From Enterocloster aldenensis (GTDB lineage Bacteria > Bacillota > Clostridia > Lachnospirales > Lachnospiraceae), in NCBI RefSeq assembly GCF_003434055.1, contig NZ_QVEX01000014.1, positions 62,001 through 126,000 of the forward strand: 64,000 bases of DNA, read 5' to 3'. Both the position numbers and the translations under genes were made by a program. Below are positions 8,869 to 17,250 of the stretch, piece after piece; the first letter of the stretch is position 1, and the number at the start of each line of letters is the position of its first letter. A model generated the notes under the pieces. The model was not told the DNA's origin. It ran no database searches and saw only the letters and a program-made list of their open reading frames with translations.

Positions 8869-9216
8869 TTACCTGTGCCTGTAAAATGTCATGGAGCCGC
8901 CAATATCCTCCGGTGCCGTGCTTACCCTGAATTCATCAAAGGATTCTACCGCTGTATAGTCTCCGTCGCCTGATTCATTTTCCATGTAAAACTCCACCAC
9001 CAGGGTATTGCCTGTTGCCTCTCCCGCCCCTGCCCCGGACATGGAACTAAGCTCATAATTCATCCGGCCCATCCTGTGCTCCTTTGCCAGAAGTGCCGCA
9101 TTGGCACCGGACATCATCAGGAAACCGGATACAGTTACTGCCAGAAGGGCTGTGGCCGTGATTACCTCAATCATTGAAAAGCCCTCCTGCCCTTTCGCCC
9201 TATTTTGTCTTTTCAT
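8869..9216 (-). CDS. Minor type IV prepilin (GFSMIEV)
   Basis: A 115-residue prepilin. The leader MKRQNRAKGQEG is followed by FSMIEVITATALLAVTVSGFLM, so Phe1 and Glu5 are present after cleavage at Gly12. The rest is a small polar domain. The ATG at 9216 lies inside the end of the PilO-like gene (17-bp overlap), with GGAGGT upstream, so translation is probably coupled. A longer start at 9237 is not needed. The pattern resembles GspI/PilV-type minor pilins. Confidence 0.8.
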   Translation of the reverse strand: MKRQNRAKGQEGFSMIEVITATALLAVTVSGFLMMSGANAALLAKEHRMGRMNYELSSMSGAGAGEATGNTLVVEFYMENESGDGDYTAVESFDEFRVSTAPEDIGGSMTFYRHR

Positions 9217-10066
9217 AATAATACCTGACCTCCACAATCCCGCTTAAACCTCCGGCGCCAGCCATACCGCTGTCTCCGGCCGCGCCGCTGCCTCCGGTCA
9301 TACCGCTGCCTCCGGCTATCCCGCTGTCTCCGGCCATGCCGCTGCCTCCGGCCGCACCGCTGCCGTTCCTCCCGTCCGATGCCGCCAGATCAATATAGCT
9401 GATTACAAGGCTTTTATCATTCCGGTATATGGCGTCTGCAAATTCCATCATATTCCCCACATCCGCGCACTTTACTTCCAATGTGACCGTAGATACCATA
9501 TATTTTCTTCTCAAACCGGACCCATCCCCTGTATCTGACATACTGTCCGTCCTCTGCGCATCTGCCGTATAATCCACGATACCGGACCCAGAGGAGCCTG
9601 CCGCACCGTTCATGTCCGCTGTGTTCCCCATACCGGAGGAAGCTTCCACGGCATTCCCATCCGCTTTAGCGCCTGCTCCGGATACATGGCCCGCGTCCTC
9701 CATATCCCTGTGTCCCACCCTTGAGCCCACCGGTACAGGCGTCCCGATGTCCAGGCGCACAATCCCCACGCCGGCACGTCCCGCCAGTTCCTGAATGTTC
9801 CGGTCCATAAACACATCGTCAATATCCCGGTAGAAAAATTCCCCACCCTCTTCTTCCTTCAGCTCCTCAAGCCGCTCCCTTAAATCCGGGTAATGCTTCA
9901 GGTACAGCTCTGCCTTTGACTGTTCCTCCTTAACCGTCCTCAGATGTTCCCTGGCTTCCGCCAGACGGCCTTGTCCGGGAAGGATAAAACACTTCAATGC
10001 CAGCGCCCATATGCTGACCAACATTAAAAGCCCCAAGAGGAAGCGTTCCCTTTTACTTCTCTTCAT
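9200..10066 (-). CDS. PilO/GspM-like inner-membrane assembly protein with Gly/Ser repeat insert
   Basis: A 288-residue bitopic protein. A short basic N-terminus (MKRSKRERF) precedes one membrane helix (residues ~9-28). A coiled-coil (AREHLRTVKEEQSK, YPDLRERLEELKEEE) and a periplasm-type domain follow, as in PilO. Near the C-terminus, about residues 235-274, is a five-residue Gly/Ser/Met/Ala repeat encoded by 15-bp DNA repeats, followed only by VEVRYYYEKTK. The start at 10066 has GGAGG upstream and overlaps the previous gene by 14 bp. A longer start at 10123 is rejected. Position after the PilM/N-like gene and topology support PilO; sequence conservation here is weak. Confidence 0.7.
   Translation of the reverse strand: MKRSKRERFLLGLLMLVSIWALALKCFILPGQGRLAEAREHLRTVKEEQSKAELYLKHYPDLRERLEELKEEEGGEFFYRDIDDVFMDRNIQELAGRAGVGIVRLDIGTPVPVGSRVGHRDMEDAGHVSGAGAKADGNAVEASSGMGNTADMNGAAGSSGSGIVDYTADAQRTDSMSDTGDGSGLRRKYMVSTVTLEVKCADVGNMMEFADAIYRNDKSLVISYIDLAASDGRNGSGAAGGSGMAGDSGIAGGSGMTGGSGAAGDSGMAGAGGLSGIVEVRYYYEKTK
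9245..9362 (-). repeat. 15-bp coding tandem repeats (Gly-Gly/Asp-Ser-Gly-x)
   Basis: About seven degenerate copies of a 15-bp unit encode GGSGM, GDSGI, GGSGM, GGSGA, GDSGM and similar. They lie in frame near the 3' end of the PilO-like gene, so changes in copy number would lengthen or shorten the protein without a frameshift. Confidence 0.75.
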
Positions 10067-11516
10067 CCTGCGCCTCCTCTTTGAGGACTGCGCGGATTGA
10101 TGCGTGGATGCGCACCGCGTCATTGTCCTCTTCCTGCTCCCAGTTGCTGTGGCTCACAGAACGGAACACGCCCGAATCCCTGATACGTTCCACAAGAGAC
10201 GGGACCTGTCCAGGATTGCCCTGGGATATGGTCATCTCCATGATTGCCGCTTCCTTTTCATAGACAAGGGACTCCACATCCATATCCGCTTCCATGGCTG
10301 CTGCAAACGCCTCAAAGTCAGTCCTGTCCAGAAAGCCGGACGAAGCGCTCTTTAAGGATTCCTCCTCAGCCATCTGTGCAGCCATTTCCGAAACTTCACG
10401 TTCCAGTTTACAGGACGCCTCATATTGTTCCCTGAAGCCTGCATCTGACATGACTGCCCGGATCCGGTCCAGCTCCCCTGTCACCTGGGCGCGCTTTAAT
10501 CCCACATATCCGGATAGCCCTGCCGCCAATACAAGGTTGGCCAGCAGGAACAGCAGGCTTTTTCCTGATACCACCCCGTATATCCCTGAAAGCAGCCCTC
10601 TATCCTCACCGTCCGGCCCTGGGGAAAGCTTTAATGGCCCCTTACCTGACAGGCTTCCGGCTGCAGCCGCTGCCAATGCGCCGGGCGTCACCCTCACATC
10701 CTTTCCGGATACGTCCATCACCACGCTTTCACACGGCATGTCCAGACGCTCCTTCAGACATGCCGCTGCACCATCCATATGGGAAAAGCAGTTTCCCACC
10801 AGTACGGCGTACTCCGGCCTGAACACCCTCTTGTCATCTTCCAGTTGTTGGCGTATACGGGCCGCCTGTTCCGCGATTTCATCATACAGGACCTCTTTGG
10901 CACCCCGCTCACAGAAATATCCGGCTTTCAGCGGACTGCTTATCCATGACAGGCAGTGTCCTCCGGCAACCGCATACAGCCCAAGTCCTTCCTTTTCCAC
11001 ATCAATGATAAGGCTGGAACGGCGCCTGCACATCATCCGGCTGGCCACAGCCGCGCAGTCCGGCACCAGAAGGGTTCCGCCATATATCATACCTGCCCGC
11101 TCCATGGCTTTGACATACGGTTCAAGCTCTTTCCTTTCCATATAATATACCGTGGCCCCAACATGGGGTTCACCGGAAACCTTCTGTATATCCACTGCCG
11201 TCAGACAGTCCGTGCCGCATCTGCCGCCGGCCATCAGTTCATTATATGCCATGCGCCGGAGCGCCCGCTTTCCGGCCTTTGGGAGTCTGAAGCCCAGGAA
11301 GGAAACCCCGCGCCCCATAACCAGCACGATCCGCTTTCCTTCCAGACCGTATTGGGCCGCCCATCCTGCAAATATCCCCTCAGGACCCCTGCCGGAAGAA
11401 TCGCTTTGCGCCTCCTGTACAACAATCGTTCCGCGGCCTCCACCGCGGCCCGGCGCCTTATATGTACCGCAGATATATGTTATCACGTGTTCTTCCACAC
11501 ATATGTAATGTTTCAT
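10053..11516 (-). CDS. PilM-PilN-like fusion protein of the pilus inner-membrane platform
   Basis: A 487-residue protein. Residues 1-~310 form a soluble, actin-like-looking region: it starts MKHYICVEEHVITYI and later has SSLIIDVEKEGLGLYAV and YAVLVGNCF. This fits PilM in position and length. A single membrane helix follows (SLLFLLANLVLAAGLSGYVG). The C-terminal ~150 residues are coiled-coil and periplasm-facing, like PilN. In most bacteria PilM and PilN are separate proteins that bind each other, so a fusion is unusual. The ATG at 11516 has GGAG upstream; the earlier in-frame start at 11549 is not favoured. Assignment rests on gene order (C-M/N-O) and topology and needs a profile search. Confidence 0.62.
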   Translation of the reverse strand: MKHYICVEEHVITYICGTYKAPGRGGGRGTIVVQEAQSDSSGRGPEGIFAGWAAQYGLEGKRIVLVMGRGVSFLGFRLPKAGKRALRRMAYNELMAGGRCGTDCLTAVDIQKVSGEPHVGATVYYMERKELEPYVKAMERAGMIYGGTLLVPDCAAVASRMMCRRRSSLIIDVEKEGLGLYAVAGGHCLSWISSPLKAGYFCERGAKEVLYDEIAEQAARIRQQLEDDKRVFRPEYAVLVGNCFSHMDGAAACLKERLDMPCESVVMDVSGKDVRVTPGALAAAAAGSLSGKGPLKLSPGPDGEDRGLLSGIYGVVSGKSLLFLLANLVLAAGLSGYVGLKRAQVTGELDRIRAVMSDAGFREQYEASCKLEREVSEMAAQMAEEESLKSASSGFLDRTDFEAFAAAMEADMDVESLVYEKEAAIMEMTISQGNPGQVPSLVERIRDSGVFRSVSHSNWEQEEDNDAVRIHASIRAVLKEEAQDEEK

Positions 11517-11559
11517 CCTGGTTCTCCATTCCGCCGTCCCCAACGGCATTTGTTTACTC

Positions 11560-12750
11560 TTAAAGCATGGACGAGTACATATGAAAAACAGGTATCATGA
11601 CCGCCATGACAATGGAACCCACAATCAATGCCATCAAAAGGATCATGGCAGGCTCCAGAAGGGCAACCATCTGGCCCAGGGCCCTGCCTGCTTCCCTTTG
11701 GTAATAACCGCCTGCATCCCCAAGCACCTTGTCAAGGGCGCCTGATTCCTCGCCGGCCACCACCATGGAAATAAGCACCGGATGGAATATATCCAGACCG
11801 GCTAAGACCTGTGAAAGCATCTCACCTCTTTTCAGACCATCCGCAGCCTGTTCCAGACATTGTTCCACATAGGAATTGCCCATGACCCGTCCCGTGGCAT
11901 GAATTGCTTCCAGTATCCCTACGCCGCTCCCGTAAAGCACTGCAAAGGTAGATGCAAAACGCGATGTTTCAACTGTTTTTAATAATGTTCCGATTATTGG
12001 GATACATAGGACAGCCCGGTCAGCTTTTAACCGGACCCGAGGAATCATAAGAACTCCCATGGACAGGGCAAATAAAACCAATAGCAGCAACAGACACAGC
12101 ATCCCGTGATTTCTCAAGCCAAGGCTTGCGCTCATAAGTACACGTGTCAGCAGGGGAAGTTCCTGTTCTTTCATCATGGATGCAAACTGGGGCAGGACCG
12201 TTGTCAGCATGAAAACCGATGACACGATGGTAACGCCCAACAAAATGACCGGATAAGTCATGGCTGCGCGTACCTTTCCATTCATTTCCTCTTCACGGTC
12301 ATAATACTCAGCCATGGTGCCCAGCATTACGTCCAATTTTCCGCTGGACTCCCCAGTCTGTATCATATAGACCAAAAGGTTGGGGAATACACCCGGCATC
12401 CCCTCCATGGCTTCAAACAAAGTACACCCTTTATGTATGCTCTCCCTCAGCCTCATCAGATTATCCCTGAGCGGGCCATCCTGTGCGGATTCGTAGCTGA
12501 CTGCCAGGGCACGGGACAGCGGAACGCCCGCCGCCAGCATGGCTGACAGCTGTCTGCACAGCGGAGGAAGAAGCTTATGTTTTATCTTGGCCGGACGCAG
12601 GGCCATGCCTGAATCCAGGCCGCGGCATTCAAAGCAGTATAGGCCTTTATCGCGCAGTACCTTAAGAAGGACACGTTCATCCGCCGCCTCCATGACGCCT
12701 TTATAAACATTTCCTTCCATGTCCTTTGCCTTATATTTGTAACGTGGCAT
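11560..12750 (-). CDS. pilC: Type IV pilus / type II secretion inner-membrane platform protein (PilC/GspF family)
   Basis: A 396-residue polytopic protein that couples the assembly ATPase to pilin insertion. It has two repeated GspF domains of ~120 residues. The first contains LCRQLSAMLAAGVPLSRAL and GMPGVFPNLLVYMIQTGESSG; the second contains SRFASTFAVLYGSGVGILEA and FHPVLISMVVAGEESGALD. Three membrane helices include a C-terminal one (MILLMALIVGSIVMAVMIPV). GGGAGGTTTTCC precedes the ATG at 12750. It is the first gene of the minus-strand pilus group, 33 bp after a terminator-like hairpin. Family identity is clear. Confidence 0.92.
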   Translation of the reverse strand: MPRYKYKAKDMEGNVYKGVMEAADERVLLKVLRDKGLYCFECRGLDSGMALRPAKIKHKLLPPLCRQLSAMLAAGVPLSRALAVSYESAQDGPLRDNLMRLRESIHKGCTLFEAMEGMPGVFPNLLVYMIQTGESSGKLDVMLGTMAEYYDREEEMNGKVRAAMTYPVILLGVTIVSSVFMLTTVLPQFASMMKEQELPLLTRVLMSASLGLRNHGMLCLLLLLVLFALSMGVLMIPRVRLKADRAVLCIPIIGTLLKTVETSRFASTFAVLYGSGVGILEAIHATGRVMGNSYVEQCLEQAADGLKRGEMLSQVLAGLDIFHPVLISMVVAGEESGALDKVLGDAGGYYQREAGRALGQMVALLEPAMILLMALIVGSIVMAVMIPVFHMYSSML

Positions 12751-12783
12751 GGAAAACCTCCCTTATTCATATATCAATGAAGC

Positions 12784-12822
12784 AAAACCGGCTTCATCTG
12801 AACCCATCAGACAAAGCCGGCT
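12784..12822 (-). terminator. Terminator or attenuator between the DUF4250 gene and the pilus genes
   Basis: On the minus strand AGCCGGCTT and TCTGA pair with TCAGA and AAGCCGG around a short loop, followed by TTTTG. It lies 33 bp upstream of pilC, and no separate promoter fits in that gap. It may therefore be a partial terminator that sets pilus expression rather than a full stop. Confidence 0.6.
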
Positions 12823-12843
12823 TCTTACCCGATATATAGTTGA

Positions 12844-13023
12844 TTAACGGAAACAATTCTGAGCCGGCTCATAGCGGTAACCAATGCCTGACAACACAGA
12901 TATGATATTCGATTGATCCGTATCCAGCGCCTGGCACATCTCCTCCAGAGAGTTATAATTGTCACGGAGCTGTGTATTTACATAACTTAATAAAATAATC
13001 GGATCTTTGGGAAGGGTATTCAC
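12844..13023 (-). CDS. Small DUF4250-like protein
   Basis: A 59-residue protein starting with GTG at 13023 and ending with TAA at 12844. The sequence MNTLPKDPIILLSYVNTQLR, then DNYNSLEEMCQALD, matches the short DUF4250 family found in Clostridia (PKDP-ILLS-VNTQLRD-Y-SL core). The function is unknown; the second half could be a small helix-turn-helix, as it reads as spaced helices ending in IGYRYEPAQNCF. A good promoter lies upstream (13093-13121) and a hairpin downstream, so it forms the head of the transcript that may continue into the pilus genes. The GTG start and small size make it easy to miss. Confidence 0.75.
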   Translation of the reverse strand: MNTLPKDPIILLSYVNTQLRDNYNSLEEMCQALDTDQSNIISVLSGIGYRYEPAQNCFR

Positions 13024-13092
13024 ATTTCTTACCTGCCTTTTTAATCTATTAAATTCCCTGTAACTAAACTGTAATTTTTCTCAGCCGAAACG

Positions 13093-13121
13093 ATTATATC
13101 ACCTGCAAGTAACGTTTTCAA
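13093..13121 (-). promoter_or_regulatory. Sigma-A promoter for the DUF4250 gene (and possibly the pilus operon)
   Basis: TTGAAA and TATAAT are separated by 17 bp on the minus strand, with TGA next to the -10. It is followed by a ~60-base leader. This is the only strong promoter seen upstream of the pilus assembly genes. Confidence 0.6.
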
Positions 13122-13334
13122 CATTAATTTAGGGTATTTTCTCGTTTTTTCACTGGAGAACCAAAATTTTCCGAAATATATTTCAGTATTAGAAGTTTTC
13201 TGACTATATCATGTGTCCCATCCAGTCAGAATCCATGGTAGCAGTGCTGATACTATAGGTTCTTGCATGGAGCACATGACCAGAGTTCCCTCCACCCCCT
13301 CCCGCAGGCCGGCCGGGGACATGGACCGATGCAG
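13122..13334. other. Intergenic stretch with no gene seen
   Basis: Between the DUF4250 promoter and the clpB terminator, the half nearest the promoter is A+T-rich and the other half is G+C-rich. A 64-codon plus-strand frame crosses the region but has no ribosome binding site or recognisable protein. I found no riboswitch, tRNA or repeat here. Confidence 0.5.
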
Positions 13335-13369
13335 AAGGACCGCCCCGGCCATACGGCTGTGCGGTCCTT
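13335..13369 (-). terminator. Hairpin downstream of clpB
   Basis: AAGGACCGC pairs perfectly with GCGGTCCTT across a 17-base loop. The T-run is poor on the clpB strand (CTTCTG) and slightly better on the plus strand (TTTT). A terminator is the simplest reading. Confidence 0.5.
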
Positions 13370-13437
13370 TTCCTGATGATACGATTAATGATACTATCTA
13401 TATTTGAAACGGGGCCGTGAAGGCCGCTGTCCGTGAA

Positions 13438-16029
13438 TCACTCCACATATGCAATCAGCCTGCTCCCATCTTCAGCAACATCGATTACAATGGTATTGCC
13501 TTCCCTTACGCCGTCGCCCAGTATAAGCTTGGCCGCAAGGGTCTCCACATGTTTCTGAAGATACCGTTTAAGAGGACGGGCCCCGTACACAGGATCATAT
13601 CCCCTCTCCGTGATAAATGACTTGGCGCTGTCAGTCAGTTCAATGGAAAGCTCCCTGTCGGAAAGGCGCTTATTCAGATCAGCCACACAGAGGTCCACAA
13701 TCCGGCTGATATTGTCTTTGGTCAGCGGCTTAAAGAGGATTACCTCATCCAGCCTGTTAAGGAACTCCGGACGGAAATGTACCCGCAGGTCATTCATCAC
13801 CGCTGTCTCTGCCTCTGGTCGGATCTGTCCGCTGCTGTCAATTCCTTCCAACAGGTACTGGGATCCGATATTGGAGGTAAGGATAAGGATTGTATTCTTA
13901 AAGTCCACGGTCCTGCCCTGGGAATCCGTAATACGTCCGTCATCCAGGACCTGGAGCAGAACGTTGAATACATCCGGGTGGGCCTTCTCCACCTCATCAA
14001 ACAGCACCACGCTGTATGGCTTGCGCCGCACTGCCTCTGTCAGCTGTCCGCCCTCGTCGTATCCCACATATCCAGGAGGCGCACCGATCAGACGCGCCAC
14101 GGAGTGCTTCTCCATGTACTCACTCATATCGATACGCACCATGTTGGACTCATCATCAAACAATGCCTCTGCCAGGGCCTTTGCCAGCTCCGTCTTACCT
14201 ACGCCGGTAGGTCCTAAGAACAGGAATGAGCCGATTGGCTTTGATGGATCCTTGATTCCTGCCTTGGAGCGGATGATGGATTCCGTCACCTTTTCCACGC
14301 CTTCATCCTGCCCCACCACGCGCTCATGAAGCACCTCATCCATGTGCAGGGTCTTGCTTCTCTCACTCTCCGTCAGTTTGGAGACCGGGACACCGGTCCA
14401 TCTGGACACAATCTTGGCAATCTCGTCCTCGGTCACGCTTTCATGCACAAGGCTCAGGTCCTCATTCCTAACCCGCTCCTCCTCTGCTTCCAGTTCTTTC
14501 TGAAGCTGGGGCAGTCTGCCGTACTGCAGTTCCGCTGCCTTGTTAAGGTCATAGCGCTGCTTGGCGTCCTGGATATCCCGGTTAACCGCCTCAATCTCTT
14601 CCCTCAGGCTGCTGAGACGGTCCACGCTGGCCTTCTCATTCTCCCACTGGGCCTTCCTTGCCGCAAAATCATCGTGCAGTTCAGCCAGTTCCTTCTGCAG
14701 ATCGGCCAGGCGGTCCTGGCTTAAACGGTCCGTTTCTTTCTTAAGGGCCGCTTCCTCTATCTCCATCTGCATGATCCTCCTGGACATCTCATCCAGTTCA
14801 GCAGGCATGGTATCCAGCTCTGTCTTAATCATGGCACAGGCCTCATCCACAAGGTCAATGGCCTTATCCGGAAGGAAACGGTCGGATATATACCGGTCCG
14901 ACAGGGTGGCCGCGCTGACCAGCGCTGAATCTGTTATCTTAACACCATGGAATACCTCATAGCGCTCCTTAAGCCCCCTTAGGATGGAAATGGTATCCTC
15001 CACCGTAGGTTCATCCACCAGCACCGGCTGGAACCGGCGTTCCAGGGCAGCATCCTTTTCAATATACTGCCTGTATTCATTGAGGGTGGTGGCGCCGATG
15101 CAGTGAAGCTCGCCCCTGGCCAGCATGGGCTTTAACATATTGCCCGCATCCATGGAACCCTCGGTCTTGCCTGCCCCTACAATGGTATGGAGTTCGTCAA
15201 TAAACAGGATGATCTGTCCGTCACTCTTCTTTACTTCCTCCAGCACCGCCTTCAGACGCTCCTCAAACTCACCCCTGTACTTGGCGCCGGCCACCAGGGC
15301 CCCCATATCAAGGGCAAACAGCTTCTTATCCTTTAAACCGTCCGGCACATCGCCGCCCACAATACGCTGGGCCAGGCCCTCCACCACAGCGGTCTTGCCC
15401 ACGCCGGGTTCACCGATTAAAACCGGGTTGTTCTTAGTCTTGCGGGACAGGATACGCACCACGTTCCGAATCTCGCTGTCGCGGCCAATCACAGGATCAA
15501 GCTTCTGGTCCCTGGCCCGTTCCACCAGGTCATACCCATACTTCTGAAGGGTATCATACGTTGCCTCCGGGTTATCCGAAACCACCCTCTGGTTGCCCCT
15601 TACGGTTGACAGGGCCTGTAAAAATGTCTCCCTGGTTATATTGTAGAGCTTCATCAGCCCCTTGATTTCCTTATTCGGGTGTTTCAGCAAAGCCAGGAAC
15701 AGATGCTCCACGGACACATATTCATCGCCCATGGCCTTTGCCTCGTCCTCGCCATTGATCAGTACCTTATTCAGGTCATTGCTGATATACAGCTGGCCGC
15801 CTCCGCTCACTTTCGTAAGACGTTCCACTGCCTGCTTGGCCTCATTGGTAAACATGTCACCCTGAATCCCCATCTTGGTAACCAGCTTCAGAATCAGGCT
15901 GTCATCCAGGGTCAGGAGACTGTAGAGCAGATGCTGTTGGTCAATCTGCTGGTTCCCATATTCATATGCCAGCTTCTCACAGTTCTGCACTGCTTCCATT
16001 GATTTTTGTGTAAATTTATTAATATTCAT
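13438..16029 (-). CDS. clpB: ATP-dependent chaperone ClpB (Hsp100 disaggregase)
   Basis: ClpB rescues aggregated proteins together with DnaK. The 863-residue protein has the N-terminal double Clp repeat (residues ~1-145) and AAA1 with Walker A GEPGVGKT and Walker B LFIDELH. The long coiled-coil middle domain (~400-530) and AAA2 with Walker A GPTGVGKT and [11 protein letters not shown] follow. It ends in a C-terminal small domain. There is no ClpP-binding tripeptide loop pattern and the middle domain is full length, which separates it from ClpA/ClpC. AAGGGGAATGGGCG precedes the ATG at 16029. Expression should be heat-inducible through the CIRCE element at 16167-16193. Confidence 0.97.
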   Translation of the reverse strand: MNINKFTQKSMEAVQNCEKLAYEYGNQQIDQQHLLYSLLTLDDSLILKLVTKMGIQGDMFTNEAKQAVERLTKVSGGGQLYISNDLNKVLINGEDEAKAMGDEYVSVEHLFLALLKHPNKEIKGLMKLYNITRETFLQALSTVRGNQRVVSDNPEATYDTLQKYGYDLVERARDQKLDPVIGRDSEIRNVVRILSRKTKNNPVLIGEPGVGKTAVVEGLAQRIVGGDVPDGLKDKKLFALDMGALVAGAKYRGEFEERLKAVLEEVKKSDGQIILFIDELHTIVGAGKTEGSMDAGNMLKPMLARGELHCIGATTLNEYRQYIEKDAALERRFQPVLVDEPTVEDTISILRGLKERYEVFHGVKITDSALVSAATLSDRYISDRFLPDKAIDLVDEACAMIKTELDTMPAELDEMSRRIMQMEIEEAALKKETDRLSQDRLADLQKELAELHDDFAARKAQWENEKASVDRLSSLREEIEAVNRDIQDAKQRYDLNKAAELQYGRLPQLQKELEAEEERVRNEDLSLVHESVTEDEIAKIVSRWTGVPVSKLTESERSKTLHMDEVLHERVVGQDEGVEKVTESIIRSKAGIKDPSKPIGSFLFLGPTGVGKTELAKALAEALFDDESNMVRIDMSEYMEKHSVARLIGAPPGYVGYDEGGQLTEAVRRKPYSVVLFDEVEKAHPDVFNVLLQVLDDGRITDSQGRTVDFKNTILILTSNIGSQYLLEGIDSSGQIRPEAETAVMNDLRVHFRPEFLNRLDEVILFKPLTKDNISRIVDLCVADLNKRLSDRELSIELTDSAKSFITERGYDPVYGARPLKRYLQKHVETLAAKLILGDGVREGNTIVIDVAEDGSRLIAYVE

Positions 16030-16150
16030 CGCCCATTCCCCTTTCTTCGTATCCCCCGTCCTTCAATCCAACAGGTAAGCGGACATCACTTCCTGTCATC
16101 TGAGCGGATGGATATCGGAATTGTGCTGCGGTTTTCTTTGTTCTAGTCGT

Positions 16151-16179
16151 ACTATAACATATGTTATTAGCACTGTCAA
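16151..16179 (-). promoter_or_regulatory. clpB promoter
   Basis: Consensus TTGACA and TATAGT are separated by 17 bp on the minus strand. The -35 box lies inside the CIRCE element, so bound HrcA would block RNA polymerase. The predicted leader is about 115 bases. Confidence 0.8.
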
Positions 16180-16193
16180 GGGGTGAGTGCTAA
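16167..16193 (-). promoter_or_regulatory. CIRCE operator (HrcA-binding site)
   Basis: The plus strand reads TTAGCACTG, nine bases, then GAGTGCTAA. It is the classic 9-9-9 CIRCE inverted repeat with a single mismatch at the inner edge of the left arm. It overlaps the clpB -35 box, which points to HrcA repression that is relieved on heat shock. Confidence 0.88.
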
Positions 16194-16203
16194 TTTTTTT
16201 AAA

Positions 16204-16242
16204 GAAAAAATGCTGTCCTGGTGAAAACTCCCAGGGCAGCAT
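16204..16242 (-). terminator. Terminator of the three-repeat lipoprotein gene
   Basis: On the minus strand ATGCTG-CCCTGG pairs with CCAGG-ACAGCAT, followed by six T. It separates the lipoprotein gene from the clpB promoter. Confidence 0.8.
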
Positions 16243-16269
16243 TTGCATTCATCATAAAACCTTTTTCAC

Positions 16270-17106
16270 TTACTTCAGGCCAGTAGCCGTAATGGACTTG
16301 TCAGTCAAGGTTCCTTCGTAGGCAACCGTGGCCGTATCGCCGACCTTCAGCTTGTCAAACATACCGTCCGTGCCCACAAAGGTAAACAGGGTATTATCCG
16401 GATCTTCCGTTTCCAATACCACATAATTTGTCTTAACCTCTGCCACCTTACCTGTAAGGGTGTTCACCTTTGCTTCCGGCGTATCCATGGCATCCTCTGT
16501 CACGATTTTGGTTGCAACCGGCTTATCTTCCTCATCCTCTAAATCTCCGTAGAAAGTCACATCTGCCTCTGCGCCGGCTTTGATGCCGTCTTTGGTCACC
16601 TTCTGGGCAATGATGGTGCTGAACGTATATGTACCATCTTCTGTCTTTAATGTCAGGGTCTTGTCGTCTGCCTTCTCAATGGTGCCGCTGATTGTCTCGT
16701 CAATCTCTGCGGCAGCCTCTGCAGCTGCTTCTGCAGCAGCGGAGGTGATGATGTCCACTGATTTTGCCTTTGTAACGTCTTCGGACAGCTGGCCGCTGAA
16801 AACCACTTCAACCTCGTCACCGGTTCCGATGGCATCTGCTCCCTCTACCTCAGCCGCTGACACGTCAAACTTAACTTCCTTGCCTTCATCATCCGCAATG
16901 GTTATGACCTTATCATTCACTTCGCTGACAAAACCATAGTAGTAATCTTCCTCTTCATCCTCAGCGGATGCATCGGTTTCTGCTGTTGTCTCAACCGCCG
17001 TGGTAGCTGCGGTGGTATCTGCTGTTGTCTCACTTGTCTTTGATGAACACGCCGTCATACCAAGGGCCATAGCCAGGACAGCGATTGCTAAATAGTGTTT
17101 TTTCAT
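16270..17106 (-). CDS. Secreted lipoprotein with three tandem ~65-residue beta-rich repeats
   Basis: A 278-residue protein of unknown function. MKKHYLAIAVLAMALGMTAC is a lipoprotein signal with Cys20 as the lipid anchor. An Thr/Ala/Glu-rich spacer follows. Three similar units come next, starting at YGFVSEVNDKVITIADDEG, SGTIEKADDKTLTLKTEDG and TGKVAEVKTNYVVLETEDP. Each ends in a GDEVEV / GAEADV / GDTATV block and a short strand, which looks like a repeated small beta-barrel (OB-like) fold. An AAAEAAAEAAAE helix links units 1 and 2. AGGAGATTC precedes the ATG at 17106; a longer frame from 17136 lacks the signal pattern at its N-terminus. It has its own terminator. Confidence 0.8.
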   Translation of the reverse strand: MKKHYLAIAVLAMALGMTACSSKTSETTADTTAATTAVETTAETDASAEDEEEDYYYGFVSEVNDKVITIADDEGKEVKFDVSAAEVEGADAIGTGDEVEVVFSGQLSEDVTKAKSVDIITSAAAEAAAEAAAEIDETISGTIEKADDKTLTLKTEDGTYTFSTIIAQKVTKDGIKAGAEADVTFYGDLEDEEDKPVATKIVTEDAMDTPEAKVNTLTGKVAEVKTNYVVLETEDPDNTLFTFVGTDGMFDKLKVGDTATVAYEGTLTDKSITATGLK

Positions 17107-17250
17107 AATGAATCTCCTCTTTTCTGTTGCTGACACATGATGCGTTACCTTTCATGCACGGCAGCCTGACGCCCCCGCCGTGCACACGATACATATTACT
17201 ACGAAAAACACTATTTTACTATGTCTTTTTCTTTAATTTTTCCTAAAATA

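Noticed and set aside
12751..13092. A cyclic-di-GMP riboswitch before the pilus operon
   Set aside because: I looked because clostridial pilus operons often have one, but the region holds a small gene and a simple hairpin and no recognisable aptamer core.
13213..13407. A 64-codon plus-strand frame between DUF4250 and clpB
   Set aside because: No Shine-Dalgarno sequence, rare-looking composition, and it runs through the clpB terminator hairpin.
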